Part shown: positions 1 through 7,890 of the stretch, piece after piece
Position numbering within the stretch: the stretch's first letter is position 1
Layout: each line of letters starts with the position of its first letter
Source: GWF2-38-69 sp965228125
GTDB lineage: Bacteria; Verrucomicrobiota; Lentisphaeria; Victivallales; GWF2-38-69
Assembly: GCA_965228125.1 (NCBI GenBank)
Contig: OZ245791.1
Coordinates: forward strand, 1,550,001 to 1,614,000
Length of the DNA stretch: 64,000 nucleotides
Direction: 5' to 3'
Program-made: the position numbers and the translations under genes
Notes under the pieces: model-generated
What the model saw: only the letters and a program-made list of their open reading frames with translations
What the model was told of the DNA's origin: nothing
Database searches by the model: none

Positions 1-100
1 GAGGATGAATATTGAAAAAGCAATAGAACCCTTGGATAACTTGGATAATAGGTAAGAGAATTATTTTGTAATGTTGAGATTCTATGCAAACGCTGAACAA

Positions 101-130
101 AACAAAATAGGACGGAAATTAATCCGCCCT
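101..130 (-). terminator. Intrinsic terminator of the Hsp20 operon
   Basis: Positions 109-116 and 123-130 form an 8-bp stem (one G-U pair) with a 6-nt loop. On the minus strand it is followed by an ATTTTGTTTTG tract. It lies about 30 bases past the stop of the last small heat-shock gene, where a terminator is expected. Confidence 0.7.
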
Positions 131-158
131 GATTTTCCGGTTAAGTAGTTAGATTTTA

Positions 159-785
159 TTAATCAACTTGAATTGTTTTTGCCTGGCTCTGTTTTTTTGA
201 TTCTATTTTTGGCAATATTACAGATAGAATTCCATCTTTGTAGCTAGAAGAAATCTTGTCTGCATCTACATCAGCAGGGATTGTCACCGACTGAACAAAC
301 TGACTTGTACAGTTTTCATAATTTTCTGAACCGTCAGAATTTTTATCCTCGACTTTTTTTGAAGCCTCATAACTGATTGTCAAAACTCTGTTATCAACCT
401 TTATAGTTACATCTTTTTTGTCAATTCCAGGCGCAATAAGCTGAAGAACATATTTATCATTTTTAGATATAAGCTTTGATTGCGGATAATTAGACTTGGC
501 AGAAAAATTTGAATTGGGAACATAATAAAAATTATCATTCATCTGCTCCATTATTCTGGCCTGCCTGGCAACCATTGCATTAATATAGTCTGAAGCGGAA
601 ATATAGCCTGTAGGAGCAGTATTTTGAATTGTAGCAGATGGAGATGATGTCTGAATCTGTACCTTTGGCGATGAATTAACTATCTGCGCCTGATCCGCGC
701 TGTTATCTTCTGCGGCAGATAGCAGAAATGAAATTGTCATAGCTGAAAAACAGCCAATAAACAAATAGGTTTTCTTGTATAGCAT
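159..785 (-). CDS. Exported Hsp20-family small heat-shock protein
   Basis: A 208-residue small heat-shock (alpha-crystallin) protein, an ATP-independent holdase that binds unfolding proteins. The C-terminal half, from about residue 108, is the alpha-crystallin domain (YVLQLIAPGIDKKDVTIKV, later GILSVILP, the usual G-x-L motif). Unlike the two genes upstream, it begins with a basic then hydrophobic segment (MLYKKTYLFIGCFSAM, then ISFLLSAAEDN) that reads as a signal peptide, followed by a Ser/Gln-rich linker. It therefore probably acts in the periplasm or envelope. The start at 785 has an AGGAGG-like site just upstream. It is third in a three-gene minus-strand Hsp20 set and is followed by a terminator. 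Family assignment is firm; export is inferred from the N-terminus. Confidence 0.85.
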   Translation of the reverse strand: MLYKKTYLFIGCFSAMTISFLLSAAEDNSADQAQIVNSSPKVQIQTSSPSATIQNTAPTGYISASDYINAMVARQARIMEQMNDNFYYVPNSNFSAKSNYPQSKLISKNDKYVLQLIAPGIDKKDVTIKVDNRVLTISYEASKKVEDKNSDGSENYENCTSQFVQSVTIPADVDADKISSSYKDGILSVILPKIESKKQSQAKTIQVD

Positions 786-879
786 TGTTTATACCTCCTT
801 GTTAATTGAATATTGTTTAGCCTAACCGGATTTTGAAAAATATAGAAAGCGATGGATTTTTCCATCGCTTTTCAGGTAT

Positions 880-1284
880 TTATTCGGATTTTATTTTTAT
901 TTTTCTTGGTTTAACTTTTTCGGATTTTGGGAGAAGTACTGTAAGAACTCCGTTTTTCATCTTTGCAGAAATTTTATCTACATTGATATCAGCTAAAACT
1001 GAAAATGACCTCTCATATCTGCCGTTTATAAATTCTTCTCTCAAGCTTCTGTAGTCATGAGATTCTATTTCAGAGTCTATAGTACCTGCAAACGATATAA
1101 TTTTGTCCTCAAATGATACGTCCAATCCTTTTTCATCTACTCCAGACATTTCCGATATAATGACAATATCATTCTTGTTTTCAAAAATATCTGTTCTAGG
1201 ATTCAAAATAACTTCATCTGCCACATTTTCAGTAGATTTAAACTCTTTTGCCGGTTTCTGGATTATACAATTTTTGCTTTTCAT
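880..1284 (-). CDS. Hsp20-family small heat-shock protein
   Basis: A 134-residue cytosolic small heat-shock protein. The alpha-crystallin domain covers about residues 30-128: an opening PRTDIFENKNDIVIISEMSG strand pair, a central YERSFSV segment and the family's closing NGVLTVLLPK motif, followed by a basic tail. No signal peptide is present. It sits 14 bases downstream of another Hsp20 gene, with a GGAGG ribosome site in the gap, so the two are almost certainly co-transcribed. Likely a holdase paralogue of its neighbours, able to form mixed oligomers; that last point is inference from the family. Confidence 0.9.
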   Translation of the reverse strand: MKSKNCIIQKPAKEFKSTENVADEVILNPRTDIFENKNDIVIISEMSGVDEKGLDVSFEDKIISFAGTIDSEIESHDYRSLREEFINGRYERSFSVLADINVDKISAKMKNGVLTVLLPKSEKVKPRKIKIKSE

Positions 1285-1298
1285 AGTAATACCTCCTT

Positions 1299-1724
1299 TT
1301 ACTCTGCATGAACTGATATTTTTTTGGGTTTGCTTTGTTCTGCTCTTGGCAATTGAATTTTAAGGATACCATTTTTAAGGCTTGCCTTTACAGCTTCAGA
1401 ATTAATTTCATAAGGAAGATTAAAAGTCCTTATAAATTTCCCGGCATAAATTTCCTTACGATGAATTTGAACTTCATCATTTTTATGATCGTCTTTCTTT
1501 TCTGCTTCTATTGTTAAATTGTTGCCCAGTAAATTTATATGTATTTCATCCTGCGCCAGCCCTGGCATCTGGGCTATTACTTGTATCTCATTTCCGTTAT
1601 CATAAATGTTTACTTTCGGAAATGAATTTCTCTCAAAAGAAATTCCGCTAAAGAGATCATTCATCTCCCTTTGCAGATTTCTTAATTGAGAAAACGCACT
1701 GTTGTCACTTGTTAGATTCCACAT
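1299..1724 (-). CDS. Hsp20-family small heat-shock protein
   Basis: A 141-residue small heat-shock protein of classic bacterial IbpA/Hsp18 layout: a short N-terminal arm (MWNLTSDNSAFSQLRNLQRE), the alpha-crystallin domain from about residue 37 (VNIYDNGNEIQVIAQMPG), a YAGKFIRTFNLP strand, and the NGILKIQLPR motif before a PKKISVHAE tail. It is the first gene of a minus-strand three-gene set, so its promoter should serve all three. The start has a good AGGAGG site. A sigma-54-type promoter and paired repeats lie upstream (separate entries), suggesting stress control through an enhancer-binding activator. Confidence 0.92.
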   Translation of the reverse strand: MWNLTSDNSAFSQLRNLQREMNDLFSGISFERNSFPKVNIYDNGNEIQVIAQMPGLAQDEIHINLLGNNLTIEAEKKDDHKNDEVQIHRKEIYAGKFIRTFNLPYEINSEAVKASLKNGILKIQLPRAEQSKPKKISVHAE

Positions 1725-1775
1725 AACTTCTTCCTCCTATGTTATGGTTAGTTAATTACACCATAACCTTAACCG

Positions 1776-1791
1776 AGCATATGTCATGCCA
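1776..1791 (-). promoter_or_regulatory. Probable sigma-54 (-24/-12) promoter of Hsp20 operon
   Basis: Read on the minus strand, this is TGGCATGACATATGCT. It carries the invariant GG-N10-GC spacing of sigma-54 promoters and differs from TGGCAC-N5-TTGCT only slightly. The -12 GC lies about 53 bases before the first Hsp20 ATG, leaving a roughly 40-base leader with an AGGAGG site. An inverted repeat, GTTATGG/CCATAAC at 1741-1767, sits in that leader. A sigma-54 activator gene at 47901 shows that this regulatory system exists in the genome. Confidence 0.55.
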
Positions 1792-1828
1792 ATGCTCATT
1801 CGCACATTTAGGATAAGTAAAAATGTGA

Positions 1829-1875
1829 CATATGTGACATTATTGCAGATATATGCGCATAATCATATGCGACAT
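1829..1875. promoter_or_regulatory. Paired 12-bp repeats, candidate activator sites
   Basis: CATATGTGACAT at 1829-1840 and CATATGCGACAT at 1864-1875 match at 11 of 12 positions and start 35 bp apart. They lie about 50-100 bp upstream of the probable sigma-54 promoter, the usual place for enhancer-binding protein sites. Related half-copies occur at 1851-1860 and within the promoter itself. Function is inferred from position. Confidence 0.4.
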
Positions 1876-1925
1876 TTTGGCGCTTTGAGAATATATTTGA
1901 CTCATATTATAAGGCTAATTATTAA

Positions 1926-2402
1926 TCACTTAGGGATGAAAGCCGAAACTTTGTAAGTATTGTTTTCTCTGATAATATACATCTCGAAGATAATGTCTTC
2001 AGGAACTTTGGAATATTTTGCCTTCCATAAAGCAATTGAATAGCCAATTTTATTAATACACCCTAGATATTGCTTACTCACTAAGATGCCAAGATTTTCA
2101 TCCACCGCATTACACGCCTGATTAAACTCTTTCTGAGTAAAAGGAGTTTTATCTTTAGAGGCAAAATCTTTTATATATTCCTGGTAGTTTTTTGTAGCTA
2201 ATCCGTTTAGAATCCCTTTAATCATTATTTTGGCAGCATCTTCATCAGTCTTGCATTTTGAAAGATCCGAAGGGGGAACTTCGATTTTTTTAGTAGATTC
2301 AAAGCTAGAAGTTGAAGAGCATCCCGAAATAAACAAAATAAATATATAAAATAAAAGTAATCTTTTAATACAAAATTTATTAAATTTCAGAAAAATTTTC
2401 AT
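1926..2402 (-). CDS. Putative lipoprotein, unknown function
   Basis: A 158-residue protein with a basic, strongly hydrophobic N-terminus ending in a lipobox (LFISGC, Cys at about 28), so it should be lipid-anchored. The mature part (DEDAAKIMIKGILNGLATKNYQEY onward) has the helical start and later beta strands of small NTF2-like domains such as DUF3887, but I cannot assign it firmly. It starts 4 bases after the reductase gene upstream, implying co-transcription with that gene and probably glmS. Confidence 0.7.
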   Translation of the reverse strand: MKIFLKFNKFCIKRLLLFYIFILFISGCSSTSSFESTKKIEVPPSDLSKCKTDEDAAKIMIKGILNGLATKNYQEYIKDFASKDKTPFTQKEFNQACNAVDENLGILVSKQYLGCINKIGYSIALWKAKYSKVPEDIIFEMYIIRENNTYKVSAFIPK

Positions 2403-2406
2403 ACTT

Positions 2407-3333
2407 TCAATTTTTTTTATTTAAAAACTCTAATTGCAACGCAAGAGCTCTTACGCTAGGCATAAGGAATCCACGTGATTCGGCCATAGCAATTGCCCGC
2501 CAATATATTGCATCAATTTCTAATTGCCTGCCTAAAATAAAGTCAAGCAGCATACTAGTCTTGTATCCATCCATATTTTCAGTATGTTTCAGCATAAGAT
2601 CAGCATATTCTGCCTCAATATTAAAACCACATTGCTTTGCTCCACCAATTACTTCAATCATAATGTATTTAAGCAAACGGCGTGTTGCAGGATGTTTCAT
2701 AAGCATATCCGTTGTCGAATTCAAAACAACTGATAATCCATTATATGGGATATTCCAAACTAATTTTTCCCACCTCAATTCTCCGAGACTATTACTTAGT
2801 TCAACAGGTATGCCGGCGCATTTAAGTTCGCTTGAAATCATTTCAAGTTTGTTTGTAATTCCGGCAGGGCTATATTCAGGAGCATATTCTCCAAGTGAGA
2901 TAAGCCCGTGATACATATGTTTGATATGACCAGCCCCTATTTTATTGCTTCCTATATGGCAAAGTCCGCCTATTACAGTCGCATTTGGCATTATTGCGGC
3001 AATATCTTTTTCAATGCCAATACCATTTTGAAGAAGAAGAACAATGCCATCATTCTTTAGTACCAAAGGAAGTATTGCTGACAACTGAGCATTTTGAGTT
3101 GATTTTAATGACACTAGTGCCACATCACACAAAGGCATATCTTCCGGACGTGAGTAAGCATTAACTTCAGATATGGCAAAATCACCATTTTTAGATTCAA
3201 CTATCAGTCCATTTTTTTTGACATGCAAGTAATCGCTGCGCAAAAGAAAATGGACATCCTTCCCATAGCAGCGAGCTAATAATCCTCCATAGTATCCACC
3301 TATGGCACCAGCTCCGACAATACCGTACTTCAT
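2407..3333 (-). CDS. panE: 2-dehydropantoate 2-reductase (ketopantoate reductase) family
   Basis: A 308-residue protein of the PanE/ApbA family, which reduces 2-dehydropantoate to pantoate with NADPH in pantothenate and coenzyme A synthesis. The N-terminus carries the Rossmann motif GAGAIGGYYG (residues 7-16); an RSD that could bind the NADPH phosphate follows at about 32. The central LLQNGIG and the later RWEKLVWNIPYN (the K-x-x-x-N region) are family hallmarks of the catalytic domain. Length is typical. It lies 15 bases downstream of glmS on the same strand. Some family members act on other 2-keto acids, so the exact substrate is inferred. Confidence 0.8.
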   Translation of the reverse strand: MKYGIVGAGAIGGYYGGLLARCYGKDVHFLLRSDYLHVKKNGLIVESKNGDFAISEVNAYSRPEDMPLCDVALVSLKSTQNAQLSAILPLVLKNDGIVLLLQNGIGIEKDIAAIMPNATVIGGLCHIGSNKIGAGHIKHMYHGLISLGEYAPEYSPAGITNKLEMISSELKCAGIPVELSNSLGELRWEKLVWNIPYNGLSVVLNSTTDMLMKHPATRRLLKYIMIEVIGGAKQCGFNIEAEYADLMLKHTENMDGYKTSMLLDFILGRQLEIDAIYWRAIAMAESRGFLMPSVRALALQLEFLNKKN

Positions 3334-3348
3334 ATAAAATATATTTTA

Positions 3349-5184
3349 TTATTCGACAGTTACGCTTTTAGCCAAATTCCTAGGTTGGTCAATAGAACAG
3401 CCCCTTTCTTTTGCTACATAATAAGCAAAAAGCTGCAATGCAACAACAGTAACAATTGGAGTAACATATTGAGAACATCTAGGCAAATATATTACATCAT
3501 CAGCTACTTTAGAAACTTCCTTGTCACCAATTGTAGCAGTAGCAATAACAGGAGATTTTCTAGCTTTGCATTCCTGTATATTGCCAAGAACTTTATCCTT
3601 TCCAGGAATGTCATTAGCCAAAGCAATAACAGGAACTTTCTCTTCAAGAAGGGCGATAGGCCCATGCTTTAATTCTGCAGCATGATAACCTTCAGCATGT
3701 ATATAACTTATTTCTTTAAGTTTTAAGGCGCCTTCAAGTGCGACAGGATACAGATATCCTCTCCCAATGAAGAAAGCATTATCAACTTTGGAATATTTTT
3801 TTGCCACTTTCTCAATTTCAGGAGCAGTGTTAAGGACTTCCTGAATCAATGACGGAATATTCTTTATCTCTTCAATTACTTCAAACCCTGCCTGCCTTGA
3901 GAGCCTGTGTGAACGCCCAAATTTAAGAGCCATCATAAGCAGAACAACAACCTGACATGTAAAGGCTTTAGTTGAAGCAACACCTATTTCAGGACCGGCG
4001 TGAATATAAACTCCTGCTCCTACCTCTCTTGCGATAGTTGATCCGACAACATTACATATCCCTGCCACAATAGCACCTTTATTTTTGGATTCTCTTACAG
4101 CTGCCAATGTATCTGCCGTTTCTCCTGACTGGCTTATTACTAAGACAAATGTATCAGGCTTAATAATCGGATTTCTATATCTAAACTCTGCCGCCTGGGC
4201 TACCTCAGTTGATATATTAGCCAAATCTTCAAAAAAATATTCTCCGACAAGGCCTGCATGAAAGCTTGTCCCGCAAGCAGCAATAATAATATTTGAAACC
4301 GACACAAGTTCACGAGGTGTGAATCCAAGCCCGCTGAGAATACTTGTAGCATTTTCAAAATCCAGCCTGCCCCTTATTGCATTTATCACTGAATTAGGTT
4401 GATCAAAAATCTCTTTAATCATGAAATGTTCATAACCGCCTTTTTCAGCAGCCCCGGCATCCCAATCTATATGTGCCAATTCACGAGTTACAGGAATAAT
4501 GTCAATATCGCGAATATCCACATCGTCCTGTTTGACCACAGCAATATCATTGTCATCAAGATAGATAACTTTCCTTGTGTAAGAAATAAGTGCGGAAACG
4601 TCACTTGCAACTATCATCTCATTGTTACCCACTCCTATTACAATCGGGCTGCCTTTCCTGGCAGCAATAATCATATCGGGATGAAATTTTGAAATAACGG
4701 CAATGCCATATGTTCCTGTCAGTTGCTTTAAAGCTGCTGCAACTGCCTTAAGAAAGTCGCCCTCATATAATTCTGAAATGAGATGAGCAATAACTTCCGT
4801 ATCTGTTTCAGAAGCGAATTTGCAACCTTTGCTAATTAGCTGACTCTTTAAGGCTGCAAAATTTTCTATTATTCCGTTATGGACGACAGCAAAATTACCT
4901 TTTGCATCAAGGTGCGGATGAGAATTTCTTTCGTTAGGTTCTCCATGCGTTGCCCATCTTGTATGAGCAATGCCTGTTGACAGTATCTGCGAATCCCCTA
5001 TTTCGTCAAAAATAGCTTTTTGCAAAGAAGCTACTTTACCGACTCTTTTGATTGTTTTAATGCTATCATTATCGAAATACGCAATTCCGGCTGAGTCGTA
5101 TCCCCTGTATTCTAGTTTTTTCAACCCGTTGATCAAAGTATCTATTAAAGGCCTTTTCCCGATGTACCCAACTATTCCACACAT
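3349..5184 (-). CDS. glmS: Glutamine-fructose-6-phosphate aminotransferase (isomerizing)
   Basis: Makes glucosamine-6-phosphate from fructose-6-phosphate and glutamine, the first step to UDP-GlcNAc for peptidoglycan and lipid A. At 611 residues it is full length. It begins MCGIVGYIG, whose Cys2 is the N-terminal amidotransferase nucleophile, followed by HTRWATHG and the HNGIIEN loop. Two SIS domains follow: CGTSFHAGLVGEYF and SQSGETADTL around residues 305-365, then a second from about 460, ending in the DQPRNLAKSVTVE tail typical of GlmS. No glmS ribozyme is visible in the 5185-5328 leader. It heads a minus-strand group with panE and a lipoprotein gene. Confidence 0.97.
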   Translation of the reverse strand: MCGIVGYIGKRPLIDTLINGLKKLEYRGYDSAGIAYFDNDSIKTIKRVGKVASLQKAIFDEIGDSQILSTGIAHTRWATHGEPNERNSHPHLDAKGNFAVVHNGIIENFAALKSQLISKGCKFASETDTEVIAHLISELYEGDFLKAVAAALKQLTGTYGIAVISKFHPDMIIAARKGSPIVIGVGNNEMIVASDVSALISYTRKVIYLDDNDIAVVKQDDVDIRDIDIIPVTRELAHIDWDAGAAEKGGYEHFMIKEIFDQPNSVINAIRGRLDFENATSILSGLGFTPRELVSVSNIIIAACGTSFHAGLVGEYFFEDLANISTEVAQAAEFRYRNPIIKPDTFVLVISQSGETADTLAAVRESKNKGAIVAGICNVVGSTIAREVGAGVYIHAGPEIGVASTKAFTCQVVVLLMMALKFGRSHRLSRQAGFEVIEEIKNIPSLIQEVLNTAPEIEKVAKKYSKVDNAFFIGRGYLYPVALEGALKLKEISYIHAEGYHAAELKHGPIALLEEKVPVIALANDIPGKDKVLGNIQECKARKSPVIATATIGDKEVSKVADDVIYLPRCSQYVTPIVTVVALQLFAYYVAKERGCSIDQPRNLAKSVTVE

Positions 5185-5328
5185 AATATCACTCCAATAA
5201 ATTTTACCTGCATATTCTTAGAATAAATGAGGTTTAACACATTTGATTAAAACTAATTAACCTGTAGAATATGAACTTAAATCAATGCTTTATACTAAAG
5301 TAGTAAAACTAATAATTAAAGGTGCAAC

Positions 5329-5442
5329 ATGGGAAAACAGTACAATAAAGTAGAAAAAAGAGCAAGGCGCAAACTTAAAGTAGAAAGACAGAAACTCAAA
5401 GTCAGAAAAGAAATCAAAGCCGCTGCAAAGGCAAAAAAATAG
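5329..5442 (+). CDS. Small, highly basic 37-residue protein
   Basis: ATG at 5329 follows an AAAGGTG ribosome site and reads 37 codons to a TAG: it starts MGKQYNKVEKRARRKLKVER and continues with Lys/Arg-rich helix to an AAAKAKK end. About 17 of 37 residues are Lys or Arg. Both flanking genes are on the other strand, so it is a single-gene unit. The composition resembles small nucleic-acid- or ribosome-associated peptides. I have an unverified recollection of similar short MGK/R-type basic proteins in Verrucomicrobia and Bacteroidetes. Function unknown. Confidence 0.65.
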   Translation: MGKQYNKVEKRARRKLKVERQKLKVRKEIKAAAKAKK

Positions 5443-6294
5443 TTAAGCTATAATACCGAACACCAATAGCATAAGGTAGAACAGCGGTGCATTTAGAAGA
5501 AGGCTGTCTACCAAATCCAATGCTCCTCCGATTCCGGGAATTACAGCCCCGGAATCTTTTACTCCGGATAATCTCTTGAGAGAAGACTCAGCAAGATCTC
5601 CTACAAAGCCACCAACAAAAAGTACGGCTCCTAGCACGACCGCTGTAGATATTTGTATCCCATAATAATGACCTATCACGCAAGCAACTATGATAGAAAA
5701 TATCAAACCTCCGATAGTACCTTCCCATGACTTTTTAGGACTTATAGTAGGAACTATTTTATGATTGCCGCTTTTCCTCTTGGAACATATAGTTCCTGTA
5801 ACGTAAGCGCCTATATCTCCACATTTAGTGACTAAAACCAAAAATAGAAGGAAATAAACCCCGATATTTGTAACGCCGTAGCCTTCAGTAAATAACATCG
5901 TTATGAAGTTAATAGGCACAATCAATAATATGAATACTGCCAAAAAATTTATTATTTTGGTAAATTCATCAACTTTATTTATTGAAAGCAGGATTTTTAT
6001 CCAGCCAAATAGAATTATCAATACGCTTATTAATATCCAATATGGGAACTCATGATTGTAGTAGTTCCCAACTAACACAATCAAAAAGACAACGGCGGCG
6101 GCAATCTCATTCATACATTTGAACTTATTTAAATTAAATTTACAAAGCATGTCTGACAGCTCTCTGGCAGTGGTAATTGAAAGAAATACTCCAACTGCTG
6201 TAAAAACAGCAAGTCCTATAACTCCTTTCAATATAATAATAGAGAAAAAAACAGCCAGAATTATAATACTGCTGATTAGTCTTGGAAAAAACAT
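5443..6294 (-). CDS. cdsA: Phosphatidate cytidylyltransferase (CDP-diglyceride synthase)
   Basis: A 283-residue polytopic membrane protein that makes CDP-diacylglycerol from phosphatidate and CTP, the branch point of phospholipid synthesis. It has about eight hydrophobic segments. SPKKSWEGTIGG (about 190-200) and GDLAESSLKRLSGVKDSG (about 230-250) are family motifs. The closing signature, usually PGHGGxLDRxDS, reads PGIGGALDLVDS here, so the conserved His and Arg are replaced by Ile and Leu (checked in the DNA near 5521-5560). It overlaps uppS by one base (TAATG), and a GGAGGA site precedes its ATG. This uppS-cdsA order is widely conserved. Confidence 0.9.
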   Translation of the reverse strand: MFFPRLISSIIILAVFFSIIILKGVIGLAVFTAVGVFLSITTARELSDMLCKFNLNKFKCMNEIAAAVVFLIVLVGNYYNHEFPYWILISVLIILFGWIKILLSINKVDEFTKIINFLAVFILLIVPINFITMLFTEGYGVTNIGVYFLLFLVLVTKCGDIGAYVTGTICSKRKSGNHKIVPTISPKKSWEGTIGGLIFSIIVACVIGHYYGIQISTAVVLGAVLFVGGFVGDLAESSLKRLSGVKDSGAVIPGIGGALDLVDSLLLNAPLFYLMLLVFGIIA

Positions 6295-7016
6295 TAAACT
6301 CCTCCGTATCTTCTATTTCTTAAATAATAGTGTTCTATTGCTTTTGAGAATTCTTCTTCAGTAAAGTCCGGCCACAATGTATCTGTTATCCAAAGTTCAG
6401 AATATGATAATTGCCAAAGTAGAAAATTACTCAACCTCATCTCTCCGCTTGTTCTAATCATGAGTTCAGGATCAGGAATATCAGGAGCATATAAATAATT
6501 TGAAAAAGATTCTTCATTAATGTCTTCAATTTTTAACTTGTCGGATTTTATATCTGTGGCAAGTTTTTTAACAGCATCGAGAATTTCTGCTTTGCCTCCG
6601 TAGCTCAAGGCAAGAATAAGCTGTCTTTTTGAATATTTGGCAGTATCTTTAATAGCTTTTTCCAAGACTTTCCTTGTCAAAAACGGCAAATCATTTGTTC
6701 TGCCTATAGTTCTTAGCCTTGTTTCTTTTTCATGAAGAATCTTCAAATTGACTTCAAGAAAGTCCTTTAACAAACTCATTAGCCCATTAACTTCCATTTC
6801 AGGCCTTTTCCAATTCTCAGTACTAAAGGCATACAAAGTAAGATATTCTATATCATGGTGTTCTGCAGCTTTTAAGACTTTTTCTACAGTCTTAGCTCCT
6901 TCTTTATGCCCCTCTATTCTTGATAAACCTTTTTGTTTAGCCCATCTGCCGTTTCCATCCATAATTATGGCGATGTGCCTGATTTTTTTTATTTCTTTTT
7001 CTTTACTTTGCGCCAT
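6294..7016 (-). CDS. uppS: Isoprenyl transferase (undecaprenyl diphosphate synthase)
   Basis: A cis-prenyltransferase that extends farnesyl diphosphate with isopentenyl diphosphate to the C55 lipid carrier for peptidoglycan and O-antigen. HIAIIMDGNGRWAKQKGL near the N-terminus carries the catalytic Asp and diphosphate-binding residues; later come YLTLYAFSTENWKRP and the C-terminal LMIRTSGEMRLSNFLLWQ and SELWITDTLWPDF motifs. The reading frame is open to a TTG at 7031, but the ATG at 7016 has a GAGGAA site at proper distance and gives a normal 240-residue enzyme, so I chose it. It slightly overlaps the end of the gmhA-like gene and is coupled to cdsA. Confidence 0.95.
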   Translation of the reverse strand: MAQSKEKEIKKIRHIAIIMDGNGRWAKQKGLSRIEGHKEGAKTVEKVLKAAEHHDIEYLTLYAFSTENWKRPEMEVNGLMSLLKDFLEVNLKILHEKETRLRTIGRTNDLPFLTRKVLEKAIKDTAKYSKRQLILALSYGGKAEILDAVKKLATDIKSDKLKIEDINEESFSNYLYAPDIPDPELMIRTSGEMRLSNFLLWQLSYSELWITDTLWPDFTEEEFSKAIEHYYLRNRRYGGV

Positions 7017-7647
7017 AAAAATATTCCTCAAGCATTAAAGCCAAAGTATGATAAATCGGCAGATGATATTCCTGTATAATATATGTTTCATTTGCCGGAA
7101 CTTTTATGACACATTTTGAAAGAGGCGCACATTTACCTCCGCTATTACCCGTAAGAAGTATGGTCTCAAGCCCTATAACATTTGCCACCTGAATTGCCCG
7201 CTTAACATTTTTTGAATTACCTGATGTCGTAATACCTAACAAAACATCTCCTGGTTTAGCCATAACAAATAATTGTTGGGCAAATACCATTTCAGGATTT
7301 ATATCATTTGAATAGGCAGAATATAATGACGGATGACTCATTAATGATACTGCTCTAAGGCCATTTTGCAGACTATTAATAAGAGTTTTGCCATCTTCTC
7401 CATATAGTGATTCAATTTTTAACACTAATTTTTCATCAGTAACCTTTCTAGGAAGCAGAAATCCTTTCATCAATTCTGCCACCAAGTGTTCAGAGTCAGC
7501 AGCACTGCCACCATTACCACAAATAAAAAGAGTATTCCCTGCGGAATAACACTTCTTTATTTTCTCGTAAGCAATCAAGATTTCACTTTTCAAAGGAGTA
7601 AGTTCTTTGAATCTATTCAAAAGTCTTGTAAGGTGTTTTTCTGGCAT
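7003..7647 (-). CDS. gmhA: Phosphoheptose isomerase-like SIS protein
   Basis: A 214-residue single-SIS-domain protein of the GmhA/DiaA group. GmhA converts sedoheptulose-7-phosphate to D-glycero-D-manno-heptose-7-phosphate for lipopolysaccharide core heptose. Visible motifs are FICGNGGSAADSEHLVAEL (about 40-58), GITTSGNSKNV (about 130-140) and the metal-site segment IQEYHLPIYHTLALMLEEYF near the end, where His residues bind zinc in GmhA. An HldE-type heptose adenylyltransferase at 21458 supports the heptose role. No clear ribosome site precedes the ATG; a TATACT element lies about 2 bases upstream, so the message could be leaderless. DiaA-type function in replication initiation is an alternative, given the nearby dnaN. 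Confidence 0.8.
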   Translation of the reverse strand: MPEKHLTRLLNRFKELTPLKSEILIAYEKIKKCYSAGNTLFICGNGGSAADSEHLVAELMKGFLLPRKVTDEKLVLKIESLYGEDGKTLINSLQNGLRAVSLMSHPSLYSAYSNDINPEMVFAQQLFVMAKPGDVLLGITTSGNSKNVKRAIQVANVIGLETILLTGNSGGKCAPLSKCVIKVPANETYIIQEYHLPIYHTLALMLEEYFYGAK

Positions 7648-7890
7648 AAAGTATAATTGATAACCCTGTTAATAAGTCTATTAAATGATGTTAATAAAAT
7701 CTTAGCTGATTTTCATTAACTTGCTAATTACATTTTATAAACAATCCGTCAACAATGTTAATTTTAATATATCTATACTTAAAACGAAACTTTATAAACA
7801 ATATTAGTAAGATATAATAATAGATGTTTATATTCTTTATTTAAATTCTTATTATTTATAATTGTTAACAATCAAATTTTCCGGAGTTTT
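7648..7890. other. Candidate replication origin, AT-rich divergent gap
   Basis: Genes to the left all run leftward (except one 37-codon gene) and dnaN-recF runs rightward, so this is a strand-switch point beside dnaN. The 243 bases are very AT-rich. The 12-mer TTTATAAACAAT occurs at 7734-7745 and again at 7791-7802, and TATAAACAT occurs inverted at 7824-7832. TTATAAACA differs from the DnaA box TTATCCACA at two positions. Dyad TTGTTAACAA at 7863 overlaps the dnaN promoter area. No dnaA gene is in view, so the assignment is tentative. Confidence 0.4.

Noticed and set aside
2..55. Open frame at the left edge ending in TAA at 53-55
   Set aside because: It could be the tail of a plus-strand gene, but 17 codons with no recognisable motif are too little to support it.
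833..1363. Plus-strand frames opposite the Hsp20 genes
   Set aside because: They lie antisense to well-supported Hsp20 genes and have no recognisable motif.
5185..5328. Possible glmS ribozyme in the glmS leader
   Set aside because: None of the conserved ribozyme core elements is present; the region only looks AT-rich.
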